A stretch of DNA of 64,000 nucleotides from Pseudomonas sp. N040 (lineage in GTDB: Bacteria > Pseudomonadota > Gammaproteobacteria > Pseudomonadales > Pseudomonadaceae). Positions 47,590 through 58,075 of the stretch are shown here, in pieces. How positions within the stretch are numbered: position 1 is the stretch's first letter; each line of letters starts with the position of its first letter. The translations under genes were made by a program, and so were the position numbers. The stretch lies in NCBI RefSeq assembly GCF_015637705.1, contig NZ_JADOBE010000007.1:1-64000 (forward strand). The letters run 5' to 3'. The notes beneath the pieces were generated by a model. The model did not search any database, was not told where the DNA came from, and saw only the letters and a program-made list of their open reading frames with translations.

Positions 47590-48611
47590 GCCTTGCTCCG
47601 TGGATCAAAGGCATCCCGCGCCGCTTCGCCGATAAACACCAGCAGAGTGAGCATGATGGCCAGCACGGCAAAGGCACTGATGCCCAGCCAGGGGGCCTGC
47701 AGGTTCGACTTGGCCTGTGCCACCAGTTCGCCCAACGAGGGTGAACCGGGTGGCAGGCCGAAACCGAGGAAGTCGAGTGCAGTGAGGGTACCAATCGCAC
47801 CGGTGAGGATGAAGGGTACAAAGGTCATGGTGGAGACCATGGCATTGGGCAGGATGTGATTGAGCATGATCGCGCCGTTCTGCATGCCGAGTGCGCGGGC
47901 CGCGCGCACATATTCCAGGTTGCGGCCGCGCAGGAACTCGGCGCGCACCACGTCGACCAGGCTCATCCAGGAAAACAGCAGCATGATGCCCAGCAGCCAC
48001 CAGAAGTTTGGTTGCACGAAGCTGGCCAGGATGATCAGCAGGTAGAGCACTGGCAGGCCAGACCAGATTTCCAGGAAGCGCTGGCCGATCAGGTCAACCC
48101 AGCCGCCATAGAAGCCCTGCAAGGCGCCGGCGATCACGCCGATGAGCGAGCTGAGCAGGGTCAGGCTGAGGGCGAACAGCACCGAGATGCGGAAGCCGTA
48201 GATGACCCTGGCCAGCACGTCCCGACCCTGGTCATCAGTGCCCAGCCAGTTGTCCGGAGAAGGCGGGGCGGGCGCCGGTACTCGCAGGTCATAGTTGATG
48301 CTGGCGTAACTGAAGGGAATCAGCGGCCAGAGCATCCAGCCATCCTTCTGCTCGATCAGTTCGCGCACGTAAGGGCTCTTGTAGTTGGCCTGCAGCGGAA
48401 ACTCGCCACCGAAGGTGGTTTCCGGGTAGCGCTTGAGCACCGGGAAGTACCAGCCGCCGTCGTAACGCACGACCAATGGTTTGTCGTTGGCGATCAGTTC
48501 GGCACCGAGGCTGAGAATGAACAGGGCCAGAAACAGCCACAGCGACCACCAGCCGCGCTTGTGCGCCTTGAATCGCTCGAAACGGCGCTGATTGAGAGGG
48601 GATAGTGGCAT
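47586..48611 (-). CDS. nppC: ABC transporter permease NppC (YejE-like)
   Basis: This 341-residue oligopeptide-type permease has a long periplasmic insertion after helix 1 (GWYFPVLKRYPETTFGGEFP; YKSPYVRELIEQKDGWMLW) that is characteristic of YejE. The EAA-like loop VRAARALGMQNGAIMLNHILPNA and about six helices follow. The start MPLSPLNQRRFERFK at 48611 follows the nppB stop by one base. It ends with a 4-nt overlap into nppD. Confidence 0.92.
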   Translation of the reverse strand: MPLSPLNQRRFERFKAHKRGWWSLWLFLALFILSLGAELIANDKPLVVRYDGGWYFPVLKRYPETTFGGEFPLQANYKSPYVRELIEQKDGWMLWPLIPFSYASINYDLRVPAPAPPSPDNWLGTDDQGRDVLARVIYGFRISVLFALSLTLLSSLIGVIAGALQGFYGGWVDLIGQRFLEIWSGLPVLYLLIILASFVQPNFWWLLGIMLLFSWMSLVDVVRAEFLRGRNLEYVRAARALGMQNGAIMLNHILPNAMVSTMTFVPFILTGAIGTLTALDFLGFGLPPGSPSLGELVAQAKSNLQAPWLGISAFAVLAIMLTLLVFIGEAARDAFDPRSKA

Positions 48612-48612
48612 G

Positions 48613-49698
48613 TCAGTTAGCCCTGCTTTCAAAGTCGATGCGCGGGTCGACCAGCGTATAGGTCAGGTCGCCGATCAGTTTCAGCACCAGGCCCAGCAGG
48701 GTGAACAGGAACAGCGTACCGAACACCACCGGATAATCGCGGTTGATTGCCGCCTCGAAACTCAGCAGGCCGAGGCCGTCGAGGGAGAAGATCACCTCGA
48801 TCAGCAGTGAACCGGTAAAGAAGATGCCGATCAGCGCCGAGGGGAACCCGGCGATCACCAGCAGCATGGCATTGCGGAATACATGCCCATACAGCACCCG
48901 CGTATTCGACAGCCCCTTGGCCCGCGCCGTGACCACGTACTGCTTGTTGATTTCGTCGAGGAAGCTGTTCTTGGTCAACAGTGTCAGCGTGGCGAAGTTG
49001 CCGATCACCAGCGCGGTAACCGGCAACGCCAGGTGCCAGAAGTAGTCGAGGATCTGCTCCTGCAGGGACATTTCGTCGAAATTGTTAGAGGTCAGGCCGC
49101 GCAGCGGAAACCAGTCCCAGTAGCTGCCGCCGGCAAACAGCACGATCAGCAGGATGGCGAACAGGAATGCCGGAATCGCATAGCCAACGATGATCGCCGA
49201 ACTGGTCCAGACATCGAAAGCGCTGCCGTGGCGAACCGCCTTGGCGATGCCCAGCGGGATCGAGACCAGGTACATGATCAGCGTGCTCCACAGCCCCAGG
49301 GAGATCGAAACGGGCATTTTCTCGACGATCAGTTCGGTCACCGTGGCATCGCGAAAGAAACTTTCACCGAAGTCCAGGTGCAGATAGTTCTGCAGCATGA
49401 TCCAGAAGCGTTCGGTGGCCGGCTTGTCGAAGCCGTACATGCGCTCGATTTCGGCGACCAGTTCGGGATCCAGCCCCTGCGCGCCGCGATAGTTGTTGGC
49501 CGCCGCGGCGACCTCCGTGCCACCTCCGGAGATCCGTCCGGTCGCACCACCAGCCGCGGCATCGAAGCCCTCCAGCTTGGCGATCATCTGTTCCACCGGG
49601 CCGCCGGGAGCGGCCTGGATGATGATGAAGTTGATCAGCAGAATGCCGAACAGCGTCGGAATGATCAGCAACAGGCGCCGCAGTATGTAGGCCAGCAT
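48613..49698 (-). CDS. nppB: ABC transporter permease NppB (YejB-like)
   Basis: This 361-residue permease begins [20 protein letters not shown], with a YejB-type insertion of about 50 residues after helix 1 ([20 protein letters not shown]) followed by [19 protein letters not shown]. The EAA-like loop [22 protein letters not shown] is present. It pairs with NppC in the membrane. One base separates it from the upstream binding-protein gene, so the operon is tightly packed. Confidence 0.92.
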   Translation of the reverse strand: MLAYILRRLLLIIPTLFGILLINFIIIQAAPGGPVEQMIAKLEGFDAAAGGATGRISGGGTEVAAAANNYRGAQGLDPELVAEIERMYGFDKPATERFWIMLQNYLHLDFGESFFRDATVTELIVEKMPVSISLGLWSTLIMYLVSIPLGIAKAVRHGSAFDVWTSSAIIVGYAIPAFLFAILLIVLFAGGSYWDWFPLRGLTSNNFDEMSLQEQILDYFWHLALPVTALVIGNFATLTLLTKNSFLDEINKQYVVTARAKGLSNTRVLYGHVFRNAMLLVIAGFPSALIGIFFTGSLLIEVIFSLDGLGLLSFEAAINRDYPVVFGTLFLFTLLGLVLKLIGDLTYTLVDPRIDFESRAN

Positions 49699-49699
49699 G

Positions 49700-51526
49700 T
49701 CAGTCTTCCTTGCGCGGCGAAGGGACCTGGCTGTGCTGGCCTGCCGCAGCGGCAGTACTCCACCAGCTGTGCAGGGCAAAGTCGTAGGGAGCGGTCACTG
49801 CCGGGTGTGCGATGGTATTCCAGTAGGCCAGGCGCCAGGTCTTGATATGCCAGTTCGGCACCACATAGTGACCGGCCAGCAGCACCCGGTCCAGCGCGCG
49901 GGCATGATTGATCAGGCTGTCCCGCGAGTCTGCCTGGATCAGGCCCTCGACCAGGGTATCGATGGCCGGGTCACGCAGCCCGATCAGGTTGCGGCTGCCG
50001 GGATTGTCGGCGCTGGACGAGTGCCAGTATTCGCGTTGCTCGTTGCCCGGCGAGCTGGACTGACTGAAGCCGCCGACCAGCATGTCGAAGTCGCGTGAGC
50101 GCAGGCGGTTGATGTACTGCGAAACATCCACCCGGCGGATTTCCAGCTCGATGCCCAGATCATTCAGATTGCGCTTGTAGGGCAACAGGACCCGCTCGAA
50201 TTCGGTTTGCGCCAGCAGGAACTCGATGGTCACCGGCTTGCCGCCGGCATCCAGCATGCGGTCACCCTCGATGCGCCAGCCGGCATCCTGCAGTAATTGG
50301 TAGGCGCGCCGCTGCTGGTCGCGAATGATGCCACTGCCATCGCTGACCGGCAGACGGAATTCCTCGCTGAAGACCTGTTCCGGGATGGTGCCGCGCAAGG
50401 GTTCGAGAATCTTCAGTTCGGCAGCGGAGGGCAGGCCGCGGGCCGCCAGTTCGGAGTTTTCGAAATAACTGCCGGTACGGGTGTAGGCCCCATTGAACAG
50501 TTGCTTGTTGGCCCACTCGAAATCGAACAACAGCGACAGCGCCTCGCGCACCTGCGGGTCCTGCAACTGCGCGCGGCGCGTATTGAAGACAAAACCCTGC
50601 ATGCCGGTGGGGTTGCTGTTGAGCAGCTCCTCCTTGTGCAGCCTGCCCTGGGCTACGGCCGGAATGTCATAGGCAGTGGCCCAGTTCTTGGCGCTGGTCT
50701 CCTGCCAGAAGTCGAACTGCTGGGCCTTGAAGGCTTCCAGTGCCACCGTGTTGTCCCGGTAGTAGTCGGTAACCAGGGTGTCGAAATTGTAGAAGCCGCG
50801 GTTCACCGGCAGATCCTTGCCCCACCAGTCGGGTACCCGCTCCAGGCGGATGCTGCGTCCGGCCTGCACCTCGGCGATCCGGTAGGGGCCACTGCCGAGC
50901 GGGATCTCGAGGTTGCCTTTCTTGAAGTCGCGACCCGCCCACCAGTGCTTGGGCAGGACCGGGAGCTGGCCGAGGATCAGGGGCAGTTCGCGGTTGTCCT
51001 TGTGACGGAAATCAAAGCGCACCCGGGTGGGGCTTTCTGCCTTGACCTGGCTGACATCCGAGTAATACGACTTGTACTGCGGTGCCCCATCGCGCATCAG
51101 GGTTTCGAAGGTAAACACCACATCCTCGGCAGTCACCGGCTTGCCGTCATTGAAGCGCGCCTCCGGTCGCAGGTAGAAGCGCACCCAGCTGTTATCCGCG
51201 GCGCGCTCGATCCGTTTGGCCAGCAGGCCGTATTCGGTGAACGGCTCGTCGAGGCTGTGGCGGGTCAGGGTGTCATAGATCAGCCCGACGTCGTCGGCGG
51301 CGACGCCTTTGTTGATGAAGGGGTTGAGGCTGTCGAAGCTGCCGAAGCCCGCCTGGCGCAAGGTGCCGCCCTTGGGCGCCTGCGGGTTGACGTAAGCGAA
51401 GTGCTGGAAATCGGCCGGATACTTCGGCGGCTCGCCGTACAGGGTGATGGCATGCTGCGGCGCAGCCTGCAGGAATCCGCTGAGTAGCAGCAACGCAAGG
51501 GTGCAGCGTGCAAGCGGGCGGCTCAT
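49700..51526 (-). CDS. nppA2: Extracellular solute-binding protein NppA2 (SBP family 5)
   Basis: This 608-residue periplasmic peptide-binding protein has a signal peptide ([20 protein letters not shown], cut near AAP). The mature domain has family motifs [39 protein letters not shown] and [17 protein letters not shown]. It is about 600 residues long, as in YejA-type proteins. It overlaps the upstream paralogue nppA1 by 4 nt, so two related binding proteins feed one permease. Confidence 0.9.
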   Translation of the reverse strand: MSRPLARCTLALLLLSGFLQAAPQHAITLYGEPPKYPADFQHFAYVNPQAPKGGTLRQAGFGSFDSLNPFINKGVAADDVGLIYDTLTRHSLDEPFTEYGLLAKRIERAADNSWVRFYLRPEARFNDGKPVTAEDVVFTFETLMRDGAPQYKSYYSDVSQVKAESPTRVRFDFRHKDNRELPLILGQLPVLPKHWWAGRDFKKGNLEIPLGSGPYRIAEVQAGRSIRLERVPDWWGKDLPVNRGFYNFDTLVTDYYRDNTVALEAFKAQQFDFWQETSAKNWATAYDIPAVAQGRLHKEELLNSNPTGMQGFVFNTRRAQLQDPQVREALSLLFDFEWANKQLFNGAYTRTGSYFENSELAARGLPSAAELKILEPLRGTIPEQVFSEEFRLPVSDGSGIIRDQQRRAYQLLQDAGWRIEGDRMLDAGGKPVTIEFLLAQTEFERVLLPYKRNLNDLGIELEIRRVDVSQYINRLRSRDFDMLVGGFSQSSSPGNEQREYWHSSSADNPGSRNLIGLRDPAIDTLVEGLIQADSRDSLINHARALDRVLLAGHYVVPNWHIKTWRLAYWNTIAHPAVTAPYDFALHSWWSTAAAAGQHSQVPSPRKED

Positions 51527-53352
51527 TGGTCTGTCTCCGTGGGCTTCAGCCACCAGGCACGCAACCCGAGGGTATAGGGCGGGGTTGGCAGATGTTCGAA
51601 GCGATTGCGATAGGCCAGGCGATGCTGGCTGATATACCAGTTGGGAATGCTGTAATGCTGCCACAGGAGCACGCGATCGAGCGCCCTTGCGGCACTGATC
51701 TGCTCGTCACGGGTTTGCGCCGCCAGCAGCTTGTCGAGCATGGCATCCACCACCGGATGGGCCACGCCTGCATAGTTCTTGCTGCCCCTGACCTTGACCT
51801 GGCTGGAGTGGAAATACAGCCATTGCTCAAGCCCGGGACTCAGGTTTTGCGGCAGGGTCATCAGGATCATGTCGTAGTCGAAGTGGTCCAGACGCTGTTT
51901 GTACTGGGCGCGGTCGACCGTGCGCAACCGGGCCTCGATGCCGAGGCTGGCCAGGTTGGCCGCGAACGGCTGCAGAATGCGTTCCAGGCTCGGATTGACC
52001 AGCATGATCTCGAAGCGCAACGGCTCGCCCCGCTGATTGACCAGGCCTTGCCCGCCAGTCTTCCAACCGGCCTTGGCCAGCAGACTCAGGGCCTTGCGCA
52101 GATTTTCCCGGGGAATGCCGTAGCCTGCGGTTTGCGGCAGCTGGAAGGGTTCGAGAAACAGCCGCGACGGCAACTGCTTGCGGTACGGGGAAAGCAGCAG
52201 CCATTCCTGGCCTTCGGGCCTGCCCACGGCGGCAAAGACACTGTTGGGGTAATAGCTGGATGAGCGCTGGTAAGCGTTGCTGAACAGCGTGCGGTTGGTC
52301 CATTCAAAGTCAAACATCAGGCCCAGGGCTTCACGCACATGCCGGTCCTGGAATACCTCCCGGCGCGTGTTCATGAACAGGGCCTGGGTCTGGGTTGGAA
52401 TCTGGTGAGGGATTTCTGCCCGCTTGATCTTGCCGCTGCGCACCGCCGGAAAGTTGTAGCCGCTGGTCCAGTTCTTCGCCTGGTTATCGATGTAGAAGTC
52501 GAATGATCCCGACTTGAAGGCTTCGAAGGCAATATTGTTGTCGCGATAGAAGTCGACCTCGATACGGTCGAAATTGTATTTGCCGGCGTTGACCGGCAGA
52601 TCCTTGCCCCACCAGTCCTTGACCCGCTCGAACACCAGGCGCCGCCCGGGGGATACCGCAGTGATGCGGTAAGGGCCGCTGCCCAGCGGTGGCTCGTAGG
52701 TGGTCGCCGCGAAATCCCGGCCCCGCCAGTAATGCTGCGGCAGCACCGGCAGTTCGCCCAGGCGCAGGATCAGCAGCGGGTTGCCACTGCGCTTGAAGAC
52801 GAAACGGATGCGTTGCGGGGTGAGGATGTCGACCCGTTCGACCTCCTGCAGGGTGGTGCGATAGGCTGGATGCCCCTTGCCCAGCAGGGTGCGGTAGGAA
52901 AACGCCACATCACTGGCGGTGATGAACTTGCCATCGTGGAAGCGCGCCTCCTTGCGCAGGTTGAACACCACCCAGCTGCGGTCTTCGGCGTACTCCAGGC
53001 TTTCGGCGATCAGGCCATAGCTGGAGGCGGGTTCGTCACCGGACGGATCGTAATTGCCGGTCCCGATCATCAATGGTTCGTTCAGTTCATTGACGCCGTA
53101 CTGCAGGAAGTTGGCCGTGGTGGAGGGGCTGGAGCCCTTCAGGGTGTACGGGTTGAGTGTGTCGAAACTGCCATAGCCCATCAGCCGGACAGTGCCGCCC
53201 TTGGGCGCATCCGCATTGGTCCAGTCGAAGTGCTTGAAGCTGGCGGGGTACTTGAGATCGCCAAACTGGGCATAGCCATGGCTTTTGCTGATCCTGGCCT
53301 CGACAGGAAAGATCGCCAGCAGACAGGCCATGAGCAGGAAAAGTGAACGCAT
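51523..53352 (-). CDS. nppA1: Extracellular solute-binding protein NppA1 (SBP family 5)
   Basis: This 609-residue paralogue of NppA2 has a signal peptide (MRSLFLLMACLLAIFPVEA) and the same motif series: [39 protein letters not shown] and EALGLMFDFEWTNRTLF. Divergence between the two copies is greatest in the C-terminal lobe, which may change ligand preference. It is the first gene of the operon. About 170 nt separate it from mltD; that space contains no gene I can recognise. Confidence 0.9.
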   Translation of the reverse strand: MRSLFLLMACLLAIFPVEARISKSHGYAQFGDLKYPASFKHFDWTNADAPKGGTVRLMGYGSFDTLNPYTLKGSSPSTTANFLQYGVNELNEPLMIGTGNYDPSGDEPASSYGLIAESLEYAEDRSWVVFNLRKEARFHDGKFITASDVAFSYRTLLGKGHPAYRTTLQEVERVDILTPQRIRFVFKRSGNPLLILRLGELPVLPQHYWRGRDFAATTYEPPLGSGPYRITAVSPGRRLVFERVKDWWGKDLPVNAGKYNFDRIEVDFYRDNNIAFEAFKSGSFDFYIDNQAKNWTSGYNFPAVRSGKIKRAEIPHQIPTQTQALFMNTRREVFQDRHVREALGLMFDFEWTNRTLFSNAYQRSSSYYPNSVFAAVGRPEGQEWLLLSPYRKQLPSRLFLEPFQLPQTAGYGIPRENLRKALSLLAKAGWKTGGQGLVNQRGEPLRFEIMLVNPSLERILQPFAANLASLGIEARLRTVDRAQYKQRLDHFDYDMILMTLPQNLSPGLEQWLYFHSSQVKVRGSKNYAGVAHPVVDAMLDKLLAAQTRDEQISAARALDRVLLWQHYSIPNWYISQHRLAYRNRFEHLPTPPYTLGLRAWWLKPTETDQ

Positions 53353-53525
53353 CAGCGAGATATCCGGTCCATGAGGGCATGGAAATTTGCGAGGCGGTAC
53401 AGTAACAGCTTGTATCCGCACGAAAAAGAGTCGCCGTCCGGGGCTGCGTCAGCGCTGCTGCAGGCGGGCAGCCGTGGTCTCGGCGGGGAGCTCAAGACGC
53501 CGGACACAGGCCGTCCCGGTCCGCA

Positions 53526-55115
53526 TCAGCGGGTATAGATGGTCAGCTTCTGCCCGACTTGCAGATTCTTTCCGGCTGCCGGGTTCCACTTCTGCAACTG
53601 CTTGAGGTCTACCCTGAAACGGCTGGCAATCTGGTAGAGGGTATCGCCCGAACGCACCTTGTAGGTGGTCGGCCTGGCGGTTGGCGCGCCGCTGGCAGCC
53701 TGGCTCTTGCCGGAACTGCTGGTCTTCACGGCCAGGCCAGAACTCCCGCCCTGCAGCTTGAGGACCTGGCCAATCTTCAGGTTGGTGCTGCGCAGGTTGT
53801 TCCAGCGCTTGATATCCGCCACCGCGACGCCGTTCTTCCGGGCGATCAGACCGAGGTTGTCGCCTTTCCTGACCACGTACTGGCGGCTGGCTGGCGCCTT
53901 GCCGGGGCGGGCTTCGTAGAGCGGCGCCGCCTGCGCGTGCGCAGGATCGGCCGGAATGCTCAGGACCTGCCCCACGCGCAAATGGTTGCTTTTAAGTCCG
54001 TTGATGTCTTTCAGCGTATTGACCGTCAGGTAGTAGCGATTGGCGATGCCGTGCAGGCTGTCACCGGGACGCACCCTGTACTCCTGCCAGTCGATGGTCT
54101 TTTGCGGCTTGTACAGTGCCAGGTTGGTTTCGAACTGGTCGGCCATTGCCACCGGCACCAGCAACTGCTGCGGGCCGCCAAGGGTCACGCCTTTCTTGAA
54201 GGCGGGGTTGAGCATCAGCAATTCGTCTTCATCGATGTCGGCAATTTTTGCCACGCTCGAGAGCTGCATGCGCTGGCTGAAGGCGACGGCCTCGAAGTAC
54301 GGCTCGTTGGCCACCTCGGGCAACTCGACGCCATAGGCGTCCGGGCTCAGGACAATTTGCGAGACGGCCAGCAGCTTGGGGACGTACTCCTCGGTTTCCT
54401 TGGGCAGTTGCAGGTTCCAGTAATCGGTGGGCAGGCCAATTCGCTGGTTCCGCTCGATCGCCCGGCTGACGGTTCCTTCCCCGGCGTTGTAGGCCGCCAG
54501 CGCCAGCAACCAGTCACCGTTGAACATGTCGTGCAGGCGGTTGAGGTAGAGGATGGCAGCATTGGTGGAGGCGGAAATATCGCGCCTGCCGTCGTACCAG
54601 CTGGTTTGTTGCAGGTTGAAGTGACGGCCGGTGGAGGGAATGAATTGCCAGATGCCGGCGGCACTGCTGCGCGAATAGGCCATGGGGTTGTAGGAGCTTT
54701 CGATCACCGGCAGCAGCGCCAGCTCCAGCGGCATGTTGTTTTCGTCCAGTTGCTCGACGACAAAGTGGATATACGGGCTGCCCCGTTCGGCGGAGCTGGA
54801 AATGATGTTGGGCCGGCTGGCAAACCACAGGCGCTGGCGCTCGATGCGTGGATTGGTGCCTACCTGATCCTGCAGCTTGTAGCCTTCGCGGATACGCTCC
54901 CAGATGTCCTCGGGTTCTTCTTCAACCACCAGGACCGGGATGTCAGCTTCAAGCCCGATGGCGGGATCGGTTTCGCGGCTGGCGTCGCCGTCACTGCTCT
55001 GCTGGGTGGTCTGGCAGCCTGCCAGCCCCAGCAACAGAAGACTGCCGATGAACACTCCGCGAGCGCTGCGGGCCAAGGCGTCCAGATCACGGTACGTGCG
55101 CGGTATAGACGGCAT
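53526..55115 (-). CDS. mltD: Membrane-bound lytic murein transglycosylase D
   Basis: This 529-residue lipoprotein has a lipobox (LLLGLAGC) at about residues 27-34. A GH23 transglycosylase domain carries the catalytic glutamate in VIESSYNPMAYSRSSAAGIW and the YNAGEG motif. Three C-terminal LysM repeats bind peptidoglycan (YRVRPGDSLHGIA, YVVRKGDNLGLIA, YKVRSGDTLYQIA). It cleaves the glycan strand to 1,6-anhydro ends. I start at MPSIPRTYRDL (55115); the longer frame overlaps gloB and adds an unlikely leader. It lies 86 nt after gloB, in the same order as other pseudomonads. Confidence 0.94.
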   Translation of the reverse strand: MPSIPRTYRDLDALARSARGVFIGSLLLLGLAGCQTTQQSSDGDASRETDPAIGLEADIPVLVVEEEPEDIWERIREGYKLQDQVGTNPRIERQRLWFASRPNIISSSAERGSPYIHFVVEQLDENNMPLELALLPVIESSYNPMAYSRSSAAGIWQFIPSTGRHFNLQQTSWYDGRRDISASTNAAILYLNRLHDMFNGDWLLALAAYNAGEGTVSRAIERNQRIGLPTDYWNLQLPKETEEYVPKLLAVSQIVLSPDAYGVELPEVANEPYFEAVAFSQRMQLSSVAKIADIDEDELLMLNPAFKKGVTLGGPQQLLVPVAMADQFETNLALYKPQKTIDWQEYRVRPGDSLHGIANRYYLTVNTLKDINGLKSNHLRVGQVLSIPADPAHAQAAPLYEARPGKAPASRQYVVRKGDNLGLIARKNGVAVADIKRWNNLRSTNLKIGQVLKLQGGSSGLAVKTSSSGKSQAASGAPTARPTTYKVRSGDTLYQIASRFRVDLKQLQKWNPAAGKNLQVGQKLTIYTR

Positions 55116-55201
55116 TGGCAGGGGGAAAATCCAGGCGAATTGGAGCGCGATTCTATGAACCACCCTCAAGGGGGTCAAGCTTGGCTCGCCCCGGCGGCGC
55201 C

Positions 55202-55981
55202 TCAAAACCGGTCTTTCCAGCTTCTTATGGCAGCAAACACGGCGCTCGCCGAGAGCGCTTCGTTGCCCGTCTGCCGGGCTGCCGCCTGGCGTACCGCGGG
55301 GCTGTCGCTGCGCAGGAACGGATTGGTGGATTTTTCCACGGCGATGCTCGTGGGGAGCGTGATCTGGTTGCTTTCGCGTAACCGCGTGACCTCGCTGAAG
55401 CGTGCCGCCAGCGCCGGATTGTCCGGCTCTACCGCACAGGCAAAACGCAGGTTGCTCAGGGTGTATTCATGGGTGCAGTAGACCAGGGTCTGCTCCGGCA
55501 GTGCCGCCAGCCTGGACAGGGAATGGTGCATCTGTTCGGCGGTGCCTTCGAACAGGCGGCCGCAGCCGCCGGCAAACAGGGTGTCGCCACACAGCAGCAG
55601 CGGACGCACCGGATCGGCATGGTAATAGGCAATGTGGCCGAGGGTATGCCCGGGCACATGCAGGATCTGCCAGTCGAGGCCGAGGATCTCGACCTGCTGG
55701 TTGTCTTCCAGCGCCACATCGCGCAGCGGGATGCTTTCCAGAGCCGGACCGAGCACTCGCGCGCCGGTGGCAGCCTTGAGTTCGGCGACTCCGCCGATAT
55801 GGTCGGGGTGATGGTGGGTAACCACTATGTCGCTCAGGGTCCAGCCCGGATGCGCGTCCAGCCATTGCAGGACCGGCCTGGCATCGCCCGGGTCGACGAT
55901 TGCGCAGACCTTGCGCTGGTGATCCTGCAACAGCCAGAGATAATTGTCGGTAAAGGCGGGTAGAGCTTCGATCTGTATCAT
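55202..55981 (-). CDS. gloB: Hydroxyacylglutathione hydrolase (glyoxalase II)
   Basis: This 259-residue metallo-beta-lactamase-fold enzyme hydrolyses S-lactoylglutathione in methylglyoxal detoxification. The metal motif [10 protein letters not shown] is at about residues 55-64, with further ligands in [29 protein letters not shown] and [10 protein letters not shown]. The C-terminal substrate domain is complete. No clear Shine-Dalgarno sequence precedes the ATG at 55981. It diverges from the methyltransferase gene. Confidence 0.95.
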   Translation of the reverse strand: MIQIEALPAFTDNYLWLLQDHQRKVCAIVDPGDARPVLQWLDAHPGWTLSDIVVTHHHPDHIGGVAELKAATGARVLGPALESIPLRDVALEDNQQVEILGLDWQILHVPGHTLGHIAYYHADPVRPLLLCGDTLFAGGCGRLFEGTAEQMHHSLSRLAALPEQTLVYCTHEYTLSNLRFACAVEPDNPALAARFSEVTRLRESNQITLPTSIAVEKSTNPFLRSDSPAVRQAAARQTGNEALSASAVFAAIRSWKDRF

Positions 55982-56043
55982 GGCCGGAAGTCGCTACTAT
56001 TCAAGTGAGACTCTATCTTAGGGCCAACTCCATGGAGATTGCC

Positions 56044-56802
56044 ATGAATGTGCTTCCGTTTGCCCAGGCCGACAGCCGCTGGCTGAAGCTCACCACCGAG
56101 GCGCGAGCCTGGCTGGAGGGGCCACTGGGCGGTCTGTTGCAGGCTGAAGGCCAGCGCCTGCTGAATGAGGAACTGGCGCGTTACTTCGGCGGTTATCTGG
56201 TGCACTACGGGCCAAGCGCGCAGCCGCCGCAAGGTGCGACGCAGATCAAGTGCAGCGTTGCACTGGGCGCCCCGTTGCCTGGTGTGGACATTGCGTGCGA
56301 CGAGCACTCCTGGCCGCTGGGCGAGCATGCCGCGGATGTCGTGGTGCTCGATCACGGGCTGGATTTCAGCCTTTCCCCGCATGGCTTGCTGCGTGAGGCG
56401 GCACGCAGCGTGCGACCTGGTGGCCACCTGCTGATCGTCGGCATCAATCCCTGGAGTGCCTGGGGGATGCGCCATCTGTTTGCCCGCGATGCGCTGGCCG
56501 AGGCCCGCTGCATTTCCCACGGCAGGGTCAGCGACTGGTTGCGTTTGCTGGGCTTCTCGCTGGAGAAACGCCAGTTCGGGTGTTATCGTCCGCCGCTTTC
56601 ATCAACGGCATGGCAGGCCCGCCTGCAGGCCATGGAACGCTGGGGCCGCCGCATACAGGCGCCCGGAGGCGGTTTTTACCTGCTGGTGGCGCGCAAGATG
56701 GTGATTGGCCTGCGTCCTGTTCGGCCTGCAAGGCGCGAGCCGATGGGCAAGTTGCTGCCGCTGCCGGTGGCCAAGGTCAGCCGGCGGGATGCCGAGCCCT
56801 GA
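56044..56802 (+). CDS. SAM-dependent methyltransferase-like protein
   Basis: This protein of about 252 residues has a class I methyltransferase layout. The region [29 protein letters not shown] and [24 protein letters not shown] match the motif II-IV area and the post-motif VRPGG strand. The glycine-rich motif I is weak ([14 protein letters not shown]), so SAM binding is not certain. I start at the ATG at 56044 with GGAG 6 nt upstream; the ATG at 56032 is possible. The gene sits between gloB and rnhA in Pseudomonas generally. Confidence 0.82.
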   Translation: MNVLPFAQADSRWLKLTTEARAWLEGPLGGLLQAEGQRLLNEELARYFGGYLVHYGPSAQPPQGATQIKCSVALGAPLPGVDIACDEHSWPLGEHAADVVVLDHGLDFSLSPHGLLREAARSVRPGGHLLIVGINPWSAWGMRHLFARDALAEARCISHGRVSDWLRLLGFSLEKRQFGCYRPPLSSTAWQARLQAMERWGRRIQAPGGGFYLLVARKMVIGLRPVRPARREPMGKLLPLPVAKVSRRDAEP

Positions 56803-56855
56803 GGGGCGTTACCGTTCAATCCGTTTTTTTTCAAGTGGAAGTCCCGAGTCTCAGC

Positions 56856-57299
56856 ATGAGTGAAGAAGTGGTTATCTACACCGATGGTGCCTGCAAGGGC
56901 AATCCTGGCCGGGGCGGCTGGGGCGCGTTACTGGTGTACAAGGGCGTAGAGCGTGAACTCTGGGGTGGTGAGCTGGAAACCACCAACAATCGGATGGAGC
57001 TGAGCGCGGCGATCCAGGCGCTGGCCAGCCTCAAGCGTACCTGCCAGGTGCGCCTGGTTACCGATTCCGAATATGTGATGCGCGGCATGCAGGAATGGCT
57101 GCCGAACTGGAAGAAGCGTGGCTGGAAAACCGCGGCCAGGCAGCCGGTGAAAAATGCCGACCTGTGGCAGCAACTGGATGAGCAGGTCAACCGGCACAAG
57201 GTTGACTGGGAGTGGGTGCGCGGGCATACCGGCCACCCGGGTAACGAGCGCGCCGATGCACTGGCCAATCGTGGCGTCAGCGAGCTTCCCTCGCGCTAA
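56856..57299 (+). CDS. rnhA: Ribonuclease HI
   Basis: This 147-residue enzyme degrades the RNA strand of RNA-DNA hybrids. All four metal-binding carboxylates are in place: D10 ([12 protein letters not shown]), E48 (NNRMELSAA), D70 (LVTDSEYV) and D134 ([10 protein letters not shown]), along with the basic handle region [15 protein letters not shown]. The start is set by [11 protein letters not shown]. It precedes dnaQ by 18 nt in the same direction, the common rnhA-dnaQ pairing. Confidence 0.97.
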   Translation: MSEEVVIYTDGACKGNPGRGGWGALLVYKGVERELWGGELETTNNRMELSAAIQALASLKRTCQVRLVTDSEYVMRGMQEWLPNWKKRGWKTAARQPVKNADLWQQLDEQVNRHKVDWEWVRGHTGHPGNERADALANRGVSELPSR

Positions 57300-57317
57300 T
57301 CGAAAACAGGTTCACCC

Positions 57318-58067
57318 ATGCGTTACGTCGTCCTCGATACTGAAACTACCGGCATGCCGGTTACCGATGGTCACCGGATCATCGAGATTGGCTGCGTCGA
57401 AATGCTCGGCCGGAAACTCACCGGCCGGCATTTCCATGTCTATCTGCAGCCGGATCGCGAGGTCGATGAGGGCGCGATTGCGGTACACGGGATCACCAAC
57501 GAATTCCTCCAGGGCAAGCCGCGCTTTCGCGAAGTGGCCGATGAGTTCTACGAGTTCATTCAGGGCGCCGAGCTGATCATCCACAACGCGGCCTTCGATA
57601 TCGGCTTCATCAATAACGAATTTGCCCTGCTGGCACAGACCGAGCGCAGCGAGGTCAGCGACTATTGTGGCGTGCTGGATACGCTGGCCATGGCCCGCGA
57701 GCGGCATCCGGGGCAGCGCAACAACCTGGACGCCCTGTGCAAGCGCTATGGCGTGGACAACTCGGGCCGCGACCTGCACGGCGCCTTGCTGGATGCCGAG
57801 ATTCTGGCGGATGTCTACCTGGCCATGACCGGTGGCCAGACCCACCTGTCGCTGGCCGGTGAAACCGGCGACGGCAATGGCAGCGGCCGGCAACAGGCCA
57901 GTCCGATCCGCCGGCTGCCAGCCGCGCGGCCGCCCACTCCGGTCATCCCCGCCAGTCAGGCCGACCTCGAGGCGCATGCCGCGCGCCTGGCGGCTATCGA
58001 GAAGGCCGCTGGCACACAGCCCCTGTGGCTGCAGTTGGAAGCCGGGGGCCAGTCCGCAGCGGAATAA
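57318..58067 (+). CDS. dnaQ: DNA polymerase III epsilon subunit (3'-5' proofreading exonuclease)
   Basis: This 249-residue DEDDh exonuclease has the Exo I motif VLDTETTGMP, Exo II IHNAAFDIGFINNEF and Exo III DLHGALLDAEILADVYLAM with its histidine and aspartates. The C-terminal part after about residue 185 is a flexible linker and clamp/polymerase-binding tail. It proofreads during chromosome replication. The pairing with rnhA is conserved. Confidence 0.96.
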   Translation: MRYVVLDTETTGMPVTDGHRIIEIGCVEMLGRKLTGRHFHVYLQPDREVDEGAIAVHGITNEFLQGKPRFREVADEFYEFIQGAELIIHNAAFDIGFINNEFALLAQTERSEVSDYCGVLDTLAMARERHPGQRNNLDALCKRYGVDNSGRDLHGALLDAEILADVYLAMTGGQTHLSLAGETGDGNGSGRQQASPIRRLPAARPPTPVIPASQADLEAHAARLAAIEKAAGTQPLWLQLEAGGQSAAE

Positions 58068-58075
58068 GCGTTGCC

